Part shown: piece by piece, positions 1 to 11,759 of the stretch | How positions within the stretch are numbered: the first letter of the stretch is position 1 | Layout of the letters: each line of letters starts with the position of its first letter | NCBI RefSeq assembly: GCF_009646095.1 | Contig: NZ_CP045725.1 | Span: 1,860,001 to 1,924,000 of the forward strand | Origin: Raineyella fluvialis | GTDB taxonomy: Bacteria; Actinomycetota; Actinomycetes; Propionibacteriales; Propionibacteriaceae | Direction: 5' to 3' | DNA: 64,000 bases | The notes under the pieces: model-generated | What the model was told of the DNA's origin: nothing | Databases searched by the model: none | The model's input: the letters and a program-made list of their open reading frames with translations, nothing else | Program-made: the position numbers and the translations under genes

Positions 1-3270
<3,270 letters not shown>

Positions 3271-4965
3271 TCAGAGTCCAATCCTGGTCGAGGCCTCGTG
3301 GGACTGTGCGGCGGACGCCAGGTCAGGCGGCAGCGCGACACCCTCGGGCACCATCTCGATCGCATGGACCGGGCACTGCTCGTAGCAGGTGGCGCAGCCC
3401 GTGCACTTGTCGTAGTCGAAGCGGTAGCGGTGGCCCTTGCCGAGCCGGATCACGGCGTCCTCGGGGCAGGCCCCCAGGCAGCCGTTGCACTCGAAGCAGT
3501 TGCCGCAGGAGAGGCAGCGCTGCGCCTCGAACATCGCCTGGTCCGGGGTCAGGCCGCCGACGATCTCGCCGAAGTCCGACAGCCGGGTCTCCGGGTCGAG
3601 CTCGGGCTGGGTGCGCTGGGAGTCGCTGTCGCGGAAGTACCACAGGTTGAGCTTGTCGAAGTCGGCCTGCGGGTGCTTCGGCGGCTCGGCGACCTGGCCC
3701 TGGGTGAGGTACATGTCGATGTTGTGGGCCGCCCGCTTGCCGTGGCCGGTGCCGATGGTGACCGTACGCTCGGAGGGGACCGCGTCGCCGCCGGCGAAGA
3801 GGCCGGGGACATCGGACATCAACGTCTTCGGATCCACCTGGAGGGTGTCGTCCTCGAACCGCAGGCCGCGGATGTTGTGCAGGAAGCCGGTGTCGGGCTT
3901 CTGGCCGACGGCCATGATGACCGTGTCGGCGTCGAGCTTCTCGAACCGGCCGGTGCCGCGAGGACGGCCGTCGTCGCCGAGCTCCATGATCTCGACGGTC
4001 AGGTCCTCGCCGACCTCGGTGATCGTCTGCAGCCAGTTGATCTTGACGCCCTCGCGCTCGGCGGCCTCCGCCTCATCGGCGTGCGCCGGCATCTGCTCGC
4101 GCGTACGCCGGTAGATGATCGTCGTCTCGTCGGCGCCGAGGCGTCGGGCCGTCCGGGCCGCGTCCATGGCGGTGTTGCCGCCGCCGTACACGGCGACCTT
4201 GCGGCCGATCAGGGGCCGCTCGCCGCCCGCGACGTCGCGCAGGAAGCTGACCGCGTCGACCATCTTGGAGGTGTCCTGGGCCGGGATGTCGACCTTCTTG
4301 GACAGGTGCGCCCCGATGGCGATGAAGCAGGCGTCGAAACCGCCCTGGGCCAGCTCGAGGGCGAGGTCGTGCACCGGGTGGTTGCAGGTGATCGTCACGC
4401 CCAGGTCGACGAGGCGGGCGATCTCCGCGTCGAGGACGTCACGCGGCAGGCGGTACTCCGGGATGCCCCAGCGCATCATGCCGCCGGGCTTGTCGGAGGC
4501 GTCACGGATCTCGACGGTGTGCCCCAGGCGGGCCAGGTGGTAGGCGGCGGAGAGGCCCGAGGGGCCAGCACCGATCACCAGCACCTTCTTGCCGCTGGGA
4601 TGGGAGGGCTTGTCGAAGGCCCAGCCCTTCTCGATCGCCAGGTCGCCGAGATAGCGCTCGACGGCGTGGATCGAGACGGATTGGTCGAGCTCCGCCCGGT
4701 TGCACGCGGCCTCGCACGGGTGGTAACACACGCGGCCGTGGATGGCCGGGAAGGGGTTGTCGTCCGTCAGCTGGCGCCAGGCATCGTATGCGCGGTCCTG
4801 CTTGATCAGATACAGCCAGTTCTGGATGTTCTCGCCGGCGGGGCACCCCGCGTTGCACGGGGGGAGCAGGTCCACGTAGACCGGCCGGCGAGTTCGCTGG
4901 GGGGTGACCCGTCCTTGCGTTGCGCCGAGGTCGGGGAGCTTGGTGACGTCCTTGCGGCTCTGCAT
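3271..4965 (-). CDS. GltD-like NAD(P)H flavoprotein with C-terminal 4Fe-4S ferredoxin domain
   Basis: 564 residues of the glutamate-synthase small-subunit superfamily. An N-terminal Fe-S segment (PCNAGCPAGENIQNW at 36-50, further Cys 80, 84 and 88) is followed by an FAD Rossmann motif GAGPSG at 132-137, an NAD(P) motif GGGNTAMDAA at 261-270, and two ferredoxin-type clusters (CLSCGNCFECNGCLGACP from Cys484, CTGCATCYEQCP from Cys521). The extra ferredoxin domain distinguishes it from plain GltD and suits electron exchange with ferredoxin. No glutamate-synthase large subunit is nearby. It is followed 3 bases later by nifJ, so I infer that it moves electrons between NAD(P)H and the ferredoxin used by pyruvate oxidoreductase. 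A TAATCT box 6 bases before the ATG suggests a leaderless transcript. The exact physiological reaction is not determined by sequence. Confidence 0.9.
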   Translation of the reverse strand: MQSRKDVTKLPDLGATQGRVTPQRTRRPVYVDLLPPCNAGCPAGENIQNWLYLIKQDRAYDAWRQLTDDNPFPAIHGRVCYHPCEAACNRAELDQSVSIHAVERYLGDLAIEKGWAFDKPSHPSGKKVLVIGAGPSGLSAAYHLARLGHTVEIRDASDKPGGMMRWGIPEYRLPRDVLDAEIARLVDLGVTITCNHPVHDLALELAQGGFDACFIAIGAHLSKKVDIPAQDTSKMVDAVSFLRDVAGGERPLIGRKVAVYGGGNTAMDAARTARRLGADETTIIYRRTREQMPAHADEAEAAEREGVKINWLQTITEVGEDLTVEIMELGDDGRPRGTGRFEKLDADTVIMAVGQKPDTGFLHNIRGLRFEDDTLQVDPKTLMSDVPGLFAGGDAVPSERTVTIGTGHGKRAAHNIDMYLTQGQVAEPPKHPQADFDKLNLWYFRDSDSQRTQPELDPETRLSDFGEIVGGLTPDQAMFEAQRCLSCGNCFECNGCLGACPEDAVIRLGKGHRYRFDYDKCTGCATCYEQCPVHAIEMVPEGVALPPDLASAAQSHEASTRIGL

Positions 4966-4971
4966 GGCGTC

Positions 4972-4977
4972 AGATTA
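4972..4977 (-). promoter_or_regulatory. -10 box of leaderless promoter for the GltD-like/nifJ operon
   Basis: TAATCT on the minus strand, separated by 6 bases from the ATG at 4965. It fits TANNNT and places transcription start at or next to the start codon. No good -35 hexamer is seen. Confidence 0.5.
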
Positions 4978-5073
4978 CTACTGGTTGTCGTACCCGAAAT
5001 CCGCCGGGTGGCGCAGAGGTCGCAGAGGTGGCGTCGGACCAGCCGTGGAGGTGGTCGTACGGGCTTCAATAAT

Positions 5074-5088
5074 CTACGGATCACGTAG
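5074..5088. promoter_or_regulatory. Dyad CTACG-N5-CGTAG between divergent genes
   Basis: CTACGGATCACGTAG is an inverted repeat with 5-base arms, about 85 bases from the maltose-acetyltransferase-like gene and 109 bases from the GltD-like gene. The overlapping 12-mer ATCACGTAGTAC (5080-5091) recurs, reversed, upstream of ctaA at 26332-26343. Operator function is inferred only from position and recurrence. Confidence 0.3.
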
Positions 5089-5159
5089 TACTGCCGCGCT
5101 CGTTGTGGCGGATCTCTCGTCCCTCACCCGCCCGCGATGTGGAACGAAGCCGCTCGACC

Positions 5160-5165
5160 TAGGCT
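5160..5165 (+). promoter_or_regulatory. -10 box of leaderless promoter for the sugar O-acetyltransferase
   Basis: TAGGCT followed by 6 bases and the ATG at 5172. This supports the upstream ATG as the start although the protein then has an N-terminal extension. Confidence 0.5.
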
Positions 5166-5171
5166 CGTGGC

Positions 5172-5858
5172 ATGGCTGACCTACCTCGACCCGACCATGG
5201 ACAGACCGACCTCGGACACGGCCATCGTGCGGGGGACCCGATCGGCGCCGACTCCTTCGTCCGCCCCGACGACGGTGACGACCGGGACCACTGGGACCGG
5301 ATGGTGGCCGGCGAGCTGTACGTCGCCGCGGCCTCATCCCGGATCGGCGAGGAGTCGTCCCGCGCCGCCGAGCTCGCCGAGCGCTTCAACGCCACCCCGG
5401 CCCGGGACGGGCAGGGCCGTCGGGCCGTCCTGGCCGAGCTGCTCGGGACCTTGGGTGAAGATGTCGAGGTGCGGGCGCCGCTCCACGTCGACTACGGACG
5501 CCACCTGCACATCGGCGCCGGGACCTTCGTAAACTTCGGGCTCACCGCCTTGGACGTCGCCCCGATCCGGATCGGGGAGCACTGCCAGCTGGGACCGAAC
5601 GTGCAACTGCTCACCCCCACCCACCCGGTGGATCCGCCGTTGCGGCGGGCCGGCTGGGAGGGCGCGGCGCCGATCACCCTGGGCGACAACGTCTGGCTCG
5701 GCGGCGGGGTGATCGTCTGCCCGGGAGTGAGCATCGGTGACAACACCGTCGTCGGCGCGGGTGCCGTGGTCACCCGTGACCTCCCCGCGGACGTGGTGGC
5801 GGTGGGCAACCCGGCTCGGGTGATCCGCACCCTCGGGCCGACCGAGGTCTACGCCTGA
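5172..5858 (+). CDS. Sugar O-acetyltransferase (maltose/galactoside acetyltransferase family)
   Basis: Acetyl-CoA-dependent left-handed beta-helix acetyltransferase of the Maa/LacA/NodL family. The maltose-acetyltransferase N-terminal segment begins at MVAGELY (residues 44-50), and hexapeptide repeats run from about 95 to 215. The catalytic His is His151 in [10 protein letters not shown], and the terminal GNPARVI motif is present. The 228-residue frame has about 43 more N-terminal residues than typical Maa proteins, so Met44 (5301) is an alternative start; the TAGGCT box immediately before 5172 favours the longer form. It is divergent from the GltD-like gene. The acceptor sugar cannot be read from the sequence. 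Confidence 0.85.
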   Translation: MADLPRPDHGQTDLGHGHRAGDPIGADSFVRPDDGDDRDHWDRMVAGELYVAAASSRIGEESSRAAELAERFNATPARDGQGRRAVLAELLGTLGEDVEVRAPLHVDYGRHLHIGAGTFVNFGLTALDVAPIRIGEHCQLGPNVQLLTPTHPVDPPLRRAGWEGAAPITLGDNVWLGGGVIVCPGVSIGDNTVVGAGAVVTRDLPADVVAVGNPARVIRTLGPTEVYA

Positions 5859-5924
5859 GATCCCCCGGGCGGGCGTGACGTCTCCGGCATCGCCCGAGGG
5901 CCGTGACCGCCTCGGGGTGCAGAG

Positions 5925-5992
5925 CAGCCGCCGCCGTTTCAGTCAGTCGCCGGGCGCCGACGCCCGGCAGGGAAATGGAACGACGGCGGCTG
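5925..5992. repeat. Large imperfect palindrome, nested hairpin
   Basis: Outer arms CAGCCGCCGCCGTTTC (5925-5940) and GGAACGACGGCGGCTG (5977-5992) match at 14 of 16 positions. A nested perfect 8-bp hairpin GCCGGGCG-CCGA-CGCCCGGC sits at 5949-5968. It lies in the gap between the convergent acetyltransferase and glucokinase genes, so it may act as a two-way terminator. Its internal sequence resembles the palindrome at 8690-8741. Confidence 0.55.
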
Positions 5993-6024
5993 TGCGAGGT
6001 AGGCCGCCCCGAAACCGCCTGCCC

Positions 6025-6999
6025 TCAGCGCGTCCGGGCGAGGTCGGCCGCGCCGATGATGCCGGCATCGTTGCCAAGGGTGGCGAGGCGTACGTCGGCG
6101 ACGGGCCGGAAGTCGGCGGCGCTGAGCGTGGCCTTGAAGGCTGCCTGCGCGGGGGCCAGGAGCAGGTCGCCGGCCTCGCTCACCCCGCCGGCGAGCACGA
6201 ACATCGCAGGATCGAGCACGGCCGCCAGGTCGGCCATCCCGTTGCCGAGCCACCACCCGACCTGACCGAAGCATTCGAGGGCCGCGGGGTCACCCTCCTC
6301 CGCCGCGCGCGTCACGTGCAGGCCGGTGATCTTCTCGGCCGATCCGCCGGCCAGTTCGAGCAACCGCGCGGCGTCATGGGGAGAGGTCCTGGCGATCTCG
6401 CGGGCCTCACGGAGCAGTGCCCGCCCGCTGCAGTAACTCTCCAGGCACCCGCGTTGCCCGCATCCGCATCGCCGCCCGCCCCGGTCGACCTTGATGTGCC
6501 CGATTTCCGCGGCGATGCCATGGTCCCCGCGGACGAGTTGGTTGTCGAGGATCACCCCGCCGCCGATGCCGGTACCGACCGTGATCACCACCGCGGAGGA
6601 GGCCTCCTGGGCGGCGCCGAAACGGAACTCACCCCAGGCGGCGGCGTTCGCGTCGTTCTCCACGACGACCGGCAGACCGCAACGTTGCTCGACCTTCAGC
6701 TTCAGGGGTTCGTCGCGCCAGGCGAGGTTGGGGGCGAAGAGGACGGTCGACCGGGCGGAGTCGATGAATCCGGCCGCGCCGATCCCGACCGCCTCGACGT
6801 CCTGACCCTCAGACAGTTCGGCCACCAGTTCGGCGATCGTGTCGACCACCTCGGCGGTGTCCCTGGCCGGTGTGGGGCGCCGTACGGTCGCCAGGATCGT
6901 GCCTTCGCCGTCGACAAGACCGGCGGCGATCTTGGTCCCCCCGACGTCGACCCCGATGGTCGGACGCGTCGGCAAGGGGCGGTGGGTCAGGGTTGACAT
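6025..6999 (-). CDS. ROK-family glucokinase
   Basis: ATP-dependent phosphorylation of glucose to glucose-6-phosphate in the cytosol. Numbering from the upstream ATG at 7011, the phosphate-binding DVGGTK is at 22-27, the catalytic segment VVVENDANAAAWGE at about 115-128, GTGIGGG at 146-152 and the ROK zinc motif CGCGQRGCLE at 182-191. All are intact, so this is an enzyme rather than a regulator. I place the start at the ATG at 6999 because GGAG lies 6 bases upstream of it; the ATG at 7011 would add 4 residues. A ROK repressor lies about 115 bases upstream on the same strand, so co-regulation of glucose or related sugar use is likely. Polyphosphate-type glucokinase is less likely given the standard ROK zinc site. 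Confidence 0.88.
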   Translation of the reverse strand: MSTLTHRPLPTRPTIGVDVGGTKIAAGLVDGEGTILATVRRPTPARDTAEVVDTIAELVAELSEGQDVEAVGIGAAGFIDSARSTVLFAPNLAWRDEPLKLKVEQRCGLPVVVENDANAAAWGEFRFGAAQEASSAVVITVGTGIGGGVILDNQLVRGDHGIAAEIGHIKVDRGGRRCGCGQRGCLESYCSGRALLREAREIARTSPHDAARLLELAGGSAEKITGLHVTRAAEEGDPAALECFGQVGWWLGNGMADLAAVLDPAMFVLAGGVSEAGDLLLAPAQAAFKATLSAADFRPVADVRLATLGNDAGIIGAADLARTR

Positions 7000-7115
7000 C
7001 GATGTCTCCATGGCGGTCGGTGTGCGCCGTGTGGGGCGCGGGTGGCCGGCGGTCCGGGCGGACGGCCGGGGCTTGTTCGGGTGGTGGTCGGTGGAAGAGC
7101 GGGCCGCGGCCCCGG

Positions 7116-8375
7116 TCAGCTGATCGCGGCCCCGGTCTCCGCATCGAGCGGGGACCGGTCGTCGGCCGTGGCGCCGGCGGCCGTGGCGGTGAGGGCCTCG
7201 GGCGTGACGTGGGCCAGGGCGAAGGCCACGGCGCCCAGCACGTGGGCCCGGGCACCCAGCTCGGCCCGGACGATCTCCAAGGAACGTACGGCGCCCGGGA
7301 TCCCGTTGAGGCGAACGGACTCCCGCATGGGGCCGAGCAGGAGGTCCTCAGCGGCGGAGAGTTCGCCTCCGACGATGAGGCGTTGGGGATTGACGATGTT
7401 GCACAGATTGGCGACGGCCAGTCCGACCACGCGCCCGGTGTCGCCGAGGACGCGTCGGCAGCCCACGTCGCCGGCGCGGGCCAGTTCGATGATGCGGGGG
7501 ATGCTGAGCCGCCCGTGAGTGGGGGCGAGCAGGCCGATCACGTGCGGGGAGTTCGCCACGGTCTCCAGGCAGCCCCTGTTGCCGCACTGGCAGATGGCTC
7601 CGTTCTCGACCACGGTGGTGTGTCCGATCTCGCCGGCCGTGCCCGTAGCTCCCCGGAAGATCTCGCCGTTGAGGATCAGGCCGGCGCCGATGCCGTTGGC
7701 GACCTTGAGGTAGACGAGGTTCTTGATGTCGCGGCCGGCTCCCCAGGTGGCCTCGCCGAGGGCGCCGAGGTTCGCGTCGTTCTCGACCAGGACAGGCAGG
7801 CCGAACACCTCTGCGGCGCTGGTCGCCACGTTGCCGCCGCCGGTCCAACCGGGCATCAGGGCGCTGGCACTGATCACTCCGCTCGCGTCGATCGGGGCGG
7901 GGATCGAGAGGCAGGCGCCGACCACTCGCCGGCGCGGCAGACCCAGGCCGTCGAGCAGCTCGGTCAAGGTGTCGTCGGCGGACCCCAGACCCTTCGTCAT
8001 CGTGTGGCCCTGGGGGAGCGTACGGTGCTGCTCCGCCACCACTTCGTGGGCCAGGTTCGCCAAGGCCACGTGGACGTGGTCACGGCCCATGTCGATGCCG
8101 GCCACCAGCCCGGCGGACGACGACAGGGTGACCAGCTGCCCGCGGCGGCCCTGCTTGTCCGCCTCCATGTCGACGACGTCTGCCTCGAGCAGGGTGTGCA
8201 CGATCTTCGAGACCGTTGAAGGTGCCAGCGACGTCCGGCGTGCCAGCTCGGCCTGGGTCAGCGCCCCACGGCTGCGGAGGGTCTCCAGGACCCTCGCCTC
8301 GTTCGCGCTGCGCAGTGCCGACTGCGAGCCACCCGGACCATAGTTGTCCGCAGAACCTTCATTGGTCGATGACAT
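7116..8375 (-). CDS. ROK-family transcriptional regulator (NagC/Mlc/XylR type)
   Basis: 419 residues from the ATG at 8375. An N-terminal MarR-like winged helix (about 28-70, QAELARRTSLAPSTVSKIV) is joined to a sugar-kinase-like ROK domain with VENDAN near 197-202 and the zinc motif CQCGNRGCLE at 262-271. The phosphate loop is changed to IDMGRDH, as usual in regulators that bind but do not phosphorylate sugar. The longer frame from 8513 adds 46 low-complexity residues with no support and is rejected. It lies upstream of the ROK glucokinase on the same strand, which suggests sugar-responsive control of that gene or of sugar uptake genes. The target is inferred. Confidence 0.85.
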   Translation of the reverse strand: MSSTNEGSADNYGPGGSQSALRSANEARVLETLRSRGALTQAELARRTSLAPSTVSKIVHTLLEADVVDMEADKQGRRGQLVTLSSSAGLVAGIDMGRDHVHVALANLAHEVVAEQHRTLPQGHTMTKGLGSADDTLTELLDGLGLPRRRVVGACLSIPAPIDASGVISASALMPGWTGGGNVATSAAEVFGLPVLVENDANLGALGEATWGAGRDIKNLVYLKVANGIGAGLILNGEIFRGATGTAGEIGHTTVVENGAICQCGNRGCLETVANSPHVIGLLAPTHGRLSIPRIIELARAGDVGCRRVLGDTGRVVGLAVANLCNIVNPQRLIVGGELSAAEDLLLGPMRESVRLNGIPGAVRSLEIVRAELGARAHVLGAVAFALAHVTPEALTATAAGATADDRSPLDAETGAAIS

Positions 8376-8565
8376 AACCCAAGTAAAGCACCTGCAACGT
8401 TCGGTCGGTAGTGCGAGGGGTGTCCGATCATTCGACGTGAGACCGGTAACATGCGCGCGGCCATGGGGATCCGAAGAACGCGGACGGTGGCGTCCGCCGT
8501 CTTCGTCCGGCAAATGGCGTGCCCGCCTCGCCGGGCGGATGGCCGCGCATCATCGCACACGACCA

Positions 8566-8635
8566 GGACGGCCCGGCTCGGACGGCCCGGCTCGGACGGC
8601 CCGGCTCGGACGGCCCGGCTCGGACGGCCCGGCTC
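8566..8635. repeat. 14-bp tandem repeat, five exact copies
   Basis: GGACGGCCCGGCTC repeated five times without mismatch (units start at 8566, 8580, 8594, 8608 and 8622). The period is not a multiple of three, so it is not a protein repeat. Confidence 0.9.
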
Positions 8636-8689
8636 TGACACCTGGTCGCACCTCGCACTCACCAGCCGCCGCCCTTCCAGCTAGCCGCG

Positions 8690-8741
8690 GCGCCCCCAGT
8701 TTCCCGCCGGGCATCGGCGCGCGGCGGGAAAATGGGGGCGC
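8690..8741. repeat. Palindrome with 20-bp arms
   Basis: Arms GCGCCCCCAGTTTCCCGCCG (8690-8709) and CGGCGGGAAAATGGGGGCGC (8722-8741) pair at 19 of 20 positions around a 12-base loop. Its core TTTCCCGCCGGGCATCGGC matches, apart from one indel and one substitution, the reverse strand of the palindrome at 5925-5992, suggesting a dispersed repeat family. Confidence 0.7.
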
Positions 8742-8890
8742 GGCCGCTGCCAGAGAGCGCGGCGGCTGTCAGAATGCGCGGCGGCTGTCGCAGGGCCCGG
8801 CGGCTGTCAGAATGCGCGGCCGCTGTCAGAGAGCGCGGCGGCTGTCAGAATGCGCGGCGGCTGTCGCAGGGCCCGGCGGCTGTCCCCAGG
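8739..8890. repeat. 19-bp tandem repeat, eight units in a duplicated four-unit block
   Basis: Eight consecutive 19-bp units with the core CGGCGGCTGTC. The endings follow the order CAGAGAG, CAGAATG, GCAGGG, CAGAATG, then CAGAGAG, CAGAATG, GCAGGG, CCCAGG. Units 1-4 (8739-8814) and 5-8 (8815-8890) are therefore two near-identical 76-bp blocks. The first unit overlaps the right arm of the preceding palindrome. Confidence 0.88.
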
Positions 8891-8912
8891 ACCAGCACCT
8901 CGTCACAACGCC

Positions 8913-8947
8913 CGAGGCCGGCGCCCCGGGTGGGGACACCGGCCTCG
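8913..8947 (-). terminator. Hairpin downstream of cstA-ybdD
   Basis: CGAGGCCGG (8913-8921) pairs perfectly with CCGGCCTCG (8939-8947), with an inner CCCC/GGGG pairing. It lies 26 bases after the ybdD stop. No U-tract follows, as is common in high-GC actinobacteria. Confidence 0.55.
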
Positions 8948-8972
8948 AGCTAATGGGTGATGGGTGGATCAG

Positions 8973-9263
8973 TCAGCAGCAGCGCGCCTTGGGATTGCGG
9001 CCTTCGGCGTCCCAGGAACAGCGCCAGAACTCCGCCTCGCTCAGCAGTGGCTCGTCGGGATGCGTCCGCGACTGATGGGCGACGTAGCGGTCGTACTTGT
9101 CCAGTCCGGCCAGGCCACGGACGACCGCGACGGTGCCGTGCCAGGCGCGCTGGACGGCGTCGCCCTCCTCGGGCCCGCGCACCGGCGCGGAGCCGTCATC
9201 CCGGGCCGACTCCACTGCGATGGCGAAGCGCCCGGTCCGCTGGTCGGGCTGGAATCCGGTCAT
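8973..9263 (-). CDS. YbdD/YjiX family small protein, CstA partner
   Basis: 96 residues ending in the family signature: KYDRYVAHQSRTHPDEPLLSE, then EFWRCSWDAEGRNP and a terminal KARCC. The family (DUF466) is almost always encoded beside CstA-type peptide/pyruvate transporters and is thought to assist them. Its ATG overlaps the cstA stop as ATGA, indicating translational coupling. The first ~40 residues are not family-typical, so a downstream start is possible. Some family members carry selenocysteine near the C-terminus; here both C-terminal positions are ordinary TGC codons followed by a TGA stop. Confidence 0.82.
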   Translation of the reverse strand: MTGFQPDQRTGRFAIAVESARDDGSAPVRGPEEGDAVQRAWHGTVAVVRGLAGLDKYDRYVAHQSRTHPDEPLLSEAEFWRCSWDAEGRNPKARCC

Positions 9264-11581
9264 AGTTCGTTCTCCTCCTGGACCGTCTCCTGTCGGCTTA
9301 CGTGGTGCATGCCAGGGAGTCGGTCATCACCGGACGGGTTGACCCCAGCCGCCTGCCACTCGGCCAAGACCTCCTTTTCCAGCTTAGTCGGCACGAAACT
9401 GGCCGGCGCGAAGATCTTCGACGGCACGCCCTCCGTCTCCGCATCCGCCAGGCCACCCTGGCGGAGGGCCTTGACGGCGACCCACACGCCGATCAGGAAG
9501 ACGATCAGCACGAGCGCCGCGTACAGGATCGACAGAGTCCCCTGCACGGCGCTGTTGCGGATGACCATGTCGATCTCGTGCGGGTTCTTCGCCGTGGAGA
9601 AGGTCTGTGCGCCCTTCGCCTTCGCCGCACGTGCCGCGGCGTTCAGCGCCCAGTAGCCGAGCGACGCGTTGGGGGAGAAGATCTTCTGCCAGGACGCCCA
9701 CATCGTGATGGTCAGGTCCCACAGCAGCGGCAGGGCCGGGATCCAGGCCCAGCGGAAGAGACCCTTCTTCATCACCACGACGAACACCACGGTGAGCGCG
9801 ATCGCGGCGAGCAGCTGGTTGGCGATGCCGAAGAGCGGGAACAGCATGTTGATGCCACCGAGCGGATCGGTGACGCCCATCACCACGATGGAGCCCCAGC
9901 CGACCACGACGATCGCCGTGCACAACCAAGCGCCGGGACGCCAGGACGGGTCGCGGAACTTGCCCCAGCCGGGGATGTTCGCCAGCGAGTCGGAGAGCAT
10001 GAACCGCGCCACTCGGGTGCCGGCGTCAACGGTGGTGAGGATGAAGAGCGCCTCGAACATCACCGCGAAGTGGTACCAGAACGCCTTCGCCGCACCGACG
10101 ATCGGGATCTGGCTCAGGATATGGGCCATGCCGAAGGCGAGGGTCGGTGCGCCACCCGTACGGGAGATGATCGACTTCTCGCCGACCTCGGCCGCAGCCG
10201 TCGAGAACAGGTCCGGGGTCGCGGCCTGCAGCGGCGCGCCGGAGCCGGTCAACAGGTGCAGTCCGTTGGTGTACGTGGCCGCGGTCGCCGGCGTGCCTCC
10301 GGTCAGACCCAACGGTGCGTTCATGCCGAAGTAGAGGTGCTGGTCGATGACCGCGGCGGCGATCAGCGCCGAGATGGCGACGAACGACTCGGTCAGCATG
10401 CCGCCGTAGCCGATCAGCCGGGCCTGGGACTCCTTCTGGATCATCTTCGGCGTCGTGCCGGAGGAGATCAGCGAGTGGAAGCCGGACAGGGCGCCGCAGG
10501 CGATGGTGATGAAGAGGAACGGGAAGAGGTTGCCTGCGAAGGCGGGCCCCTTTCCGTCCAGGGCGAAGTGGGTGACGGCCGGCATCGACATCACCGGGCG
10601 GACGATCAGGATCGCCAGGGCGAGGAAGACGATCGTGCCGACCTTCATGAAGGTGGACAGGTAGTCGCGGGGGGCCAGCAGCAGCCACACCGGCAGGATC
10701 GCGGCGAGGAAGCCGTAGATCGCCATGGCGTACGCAAGCTGGACGGGGGTCAGGGTGAAGACCTGCGCGAGCACCGGGTGCGAGTTGACCAGCGAACCGC
10801 CGGCGATGGCGAAGACGAGCAGCACGACACCGATGGCTGACGCCTCGCCGACCTTGCCCGGCCGGATGTAGCGCATGTAGAGGCCCATCAGGAAGGCGAT
10901 CGGGATCGTCATCGCGATGGAGAACACGCCCCACGGCGACGAGGAGAGCGCCCCGATGATGACGATGGCCAGGACGGCGATCAGGATGATCATGATGGTG
11001 AACACGCCGACGAGGGCGAACCAGCCGCCGACGGTGCCGAGTTCGTCGCGGGCCATCTGGCCGAGCGAGCGACCGCTGCGCCGGATCGACAGGTGCAGCA
11101 CCATGTAGTCCTGGACGGCCCCGGCGAGGACGACGCCGGCGACGATCCAGATCGTGCCCGGCAGATAGCCCATCTGGGTCGCGAGCACCGGCCCGACCAG
11201 CGGGCCGGCGCCGGCGATGGCGGCGAAGTGGTGGCCGAAGAGGACGGACCGGTTGGTCGGCTCGAAGTCACGGCCGTTGGCGAACTCCTCGGCGGGGGTG
11301 GCGCGGGTGTCGTCCGGCCGGTGGATCTTGCGCTCGATGAGCTTGGCGTAGAAACGCAGGAAGATCAGATAGGTGCAGACGGCGGCGACCACGAACCAGA
11401 CGGCGCTCACCTTCTCGCCGCGCAGGGTGGCGATGAAGTACCAGGCGGCCGCTCCGAGGACACCGAGGCCGCTGAAGAGGATCCGCTGCCCGATCGAGAC
11501 GCCGCCCGGTTCGATGACCGCGACCGGGGGAAGGGCGGGATCGGTCTTCAGCTTCTGACCCGCGTGGCGGGTGACTGTCAT
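9260..11581 (-). CDS. cstA: Carbon starvation protein A, peptide/pyruvate transporter
   Basis: 773-residue polytopic membrane protein of the CstA family. In enteric bacteria it takes up peptides or pyruvate when carbon is scarce. Family landmarks include GHHFAAIAGAGPLVGPVLA near the N-terminus, GAVQDYMVLHLSIRRSGRSL and a long series of membrane helices. The start at 11581 (MTVTRHAG) is chosen because AGGAG lies 6 bases upstream; a 98-residue upstream extension in the same frame is low-complexity and unsupported. It is translationally coupled to ybdD. A 7-bp stem CGGGTCC/GGACCCG lies just upstream in the leader. The specific substrate in this organism is not known. Confidence 0.92.
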   Translation of the reverse strand: MTVTRHAGQKLKTDPALPPVAVIEPGGVSIGQRILFSGLGVLGAAAWYFIATLRGEKVSAVWFVVAAVCTYLIFLRFYAKLIERKIHRPDDTRATPAEEFANGRDFEPTNRSVLFGHHFAAIAGAGPLVGPVLATQMGYLPGTIWIVAGVVLAGAVQDYMVLHLSIRRSGRSLGQMARDELGTVGGWFALVGVFTIMIILIAVLAIVIIGALSSSPWGVFSIAMTIPIAFLMGLYMRYIRPGKVGEASAIGVVLLVFAIAGGSLVNSHPVLAQVFTLTPVQLAYAMAIYGFLAAILPVWLLLAPRDYLSTFMKVGTIVFLALAILIVRPVMSMPAVTHFALDGKGPAFAGNLFPFLFITIACGALSGFHSLISSGTTPKMIQKESQARLIGYGGMLTESFVAISALIAAAVIDQHLYFGMNAPLGLTGGTPATAATYTNGLHLLTGSGAPLQAATPDLFSTAAAEVGEKSIISRTGGAPTLAFGMAHILSQIPIVGAAKAFWYHFAVMFEALFILTTVDAGTRVARFMLSDSLANIPGWGKFRDPSWRPGAWLCTAIVVVGWGSIVVMGVTDPLGGINMLFPLFGIANQLLAAIALTVVFVVVMKKGLFRWAWIPALPLLWDLTITMWASWQKIFSPNASLGYWALNAAARAAKAKGAQTFSTAKNPHEIDMVIRNSAVQGTLSILYAALVLIVFLIGVWVAVKALRQGGLADAETEGVPSKIFAPASFVPTKLEKEVLAEWQAAGVNPSGDDRLPGMHHVSRQETVQEENEL

Positions 11582-11759
11582 GACAGCTCCTGACGTCATC
11601 GGGTCCACGACAACGGTGTGCGGACCCGGAGGGAAGGACACGGAAAAGGGGGTGCAGGCATCCTCCCCACGGGCACGCGGGATCACCGCTTCGTGCGAGC
11701 ACCCCGGGTTGCCGGGGTCGGCGGGGAGGCCGGAGCGGGAGGCGCCCCGGTGGCACCAT

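Larger units (their letters stand above)
8376..8972. other. 597-bp gene-free repeat island
   Basis: No credible gene on either strand. It holds a 14-bp tandem array (8566-8635), a 20-bp-arm palindrome (8690-8741), a 19-bp tandem array (8739-8890) and the terminator of the cstA-ybdD operon (8913-8947). The start of the ROK regulator and its promoter lie at the left end. Open frames here translate only the repeats in rotating frames. Confidence 0.7.

Noticed and set aside
8566-8890. CRISPR array
   Set aside because: The repeats are directly adjacent with no unique spacers and there are no cas genes.
8973-9263. Selenoprotein form of the CstA partner
   Set aside because: Both C-terminal residues are TGC Cys codons and the following TGA is followed by no family-like residues, so it is a normal stop.
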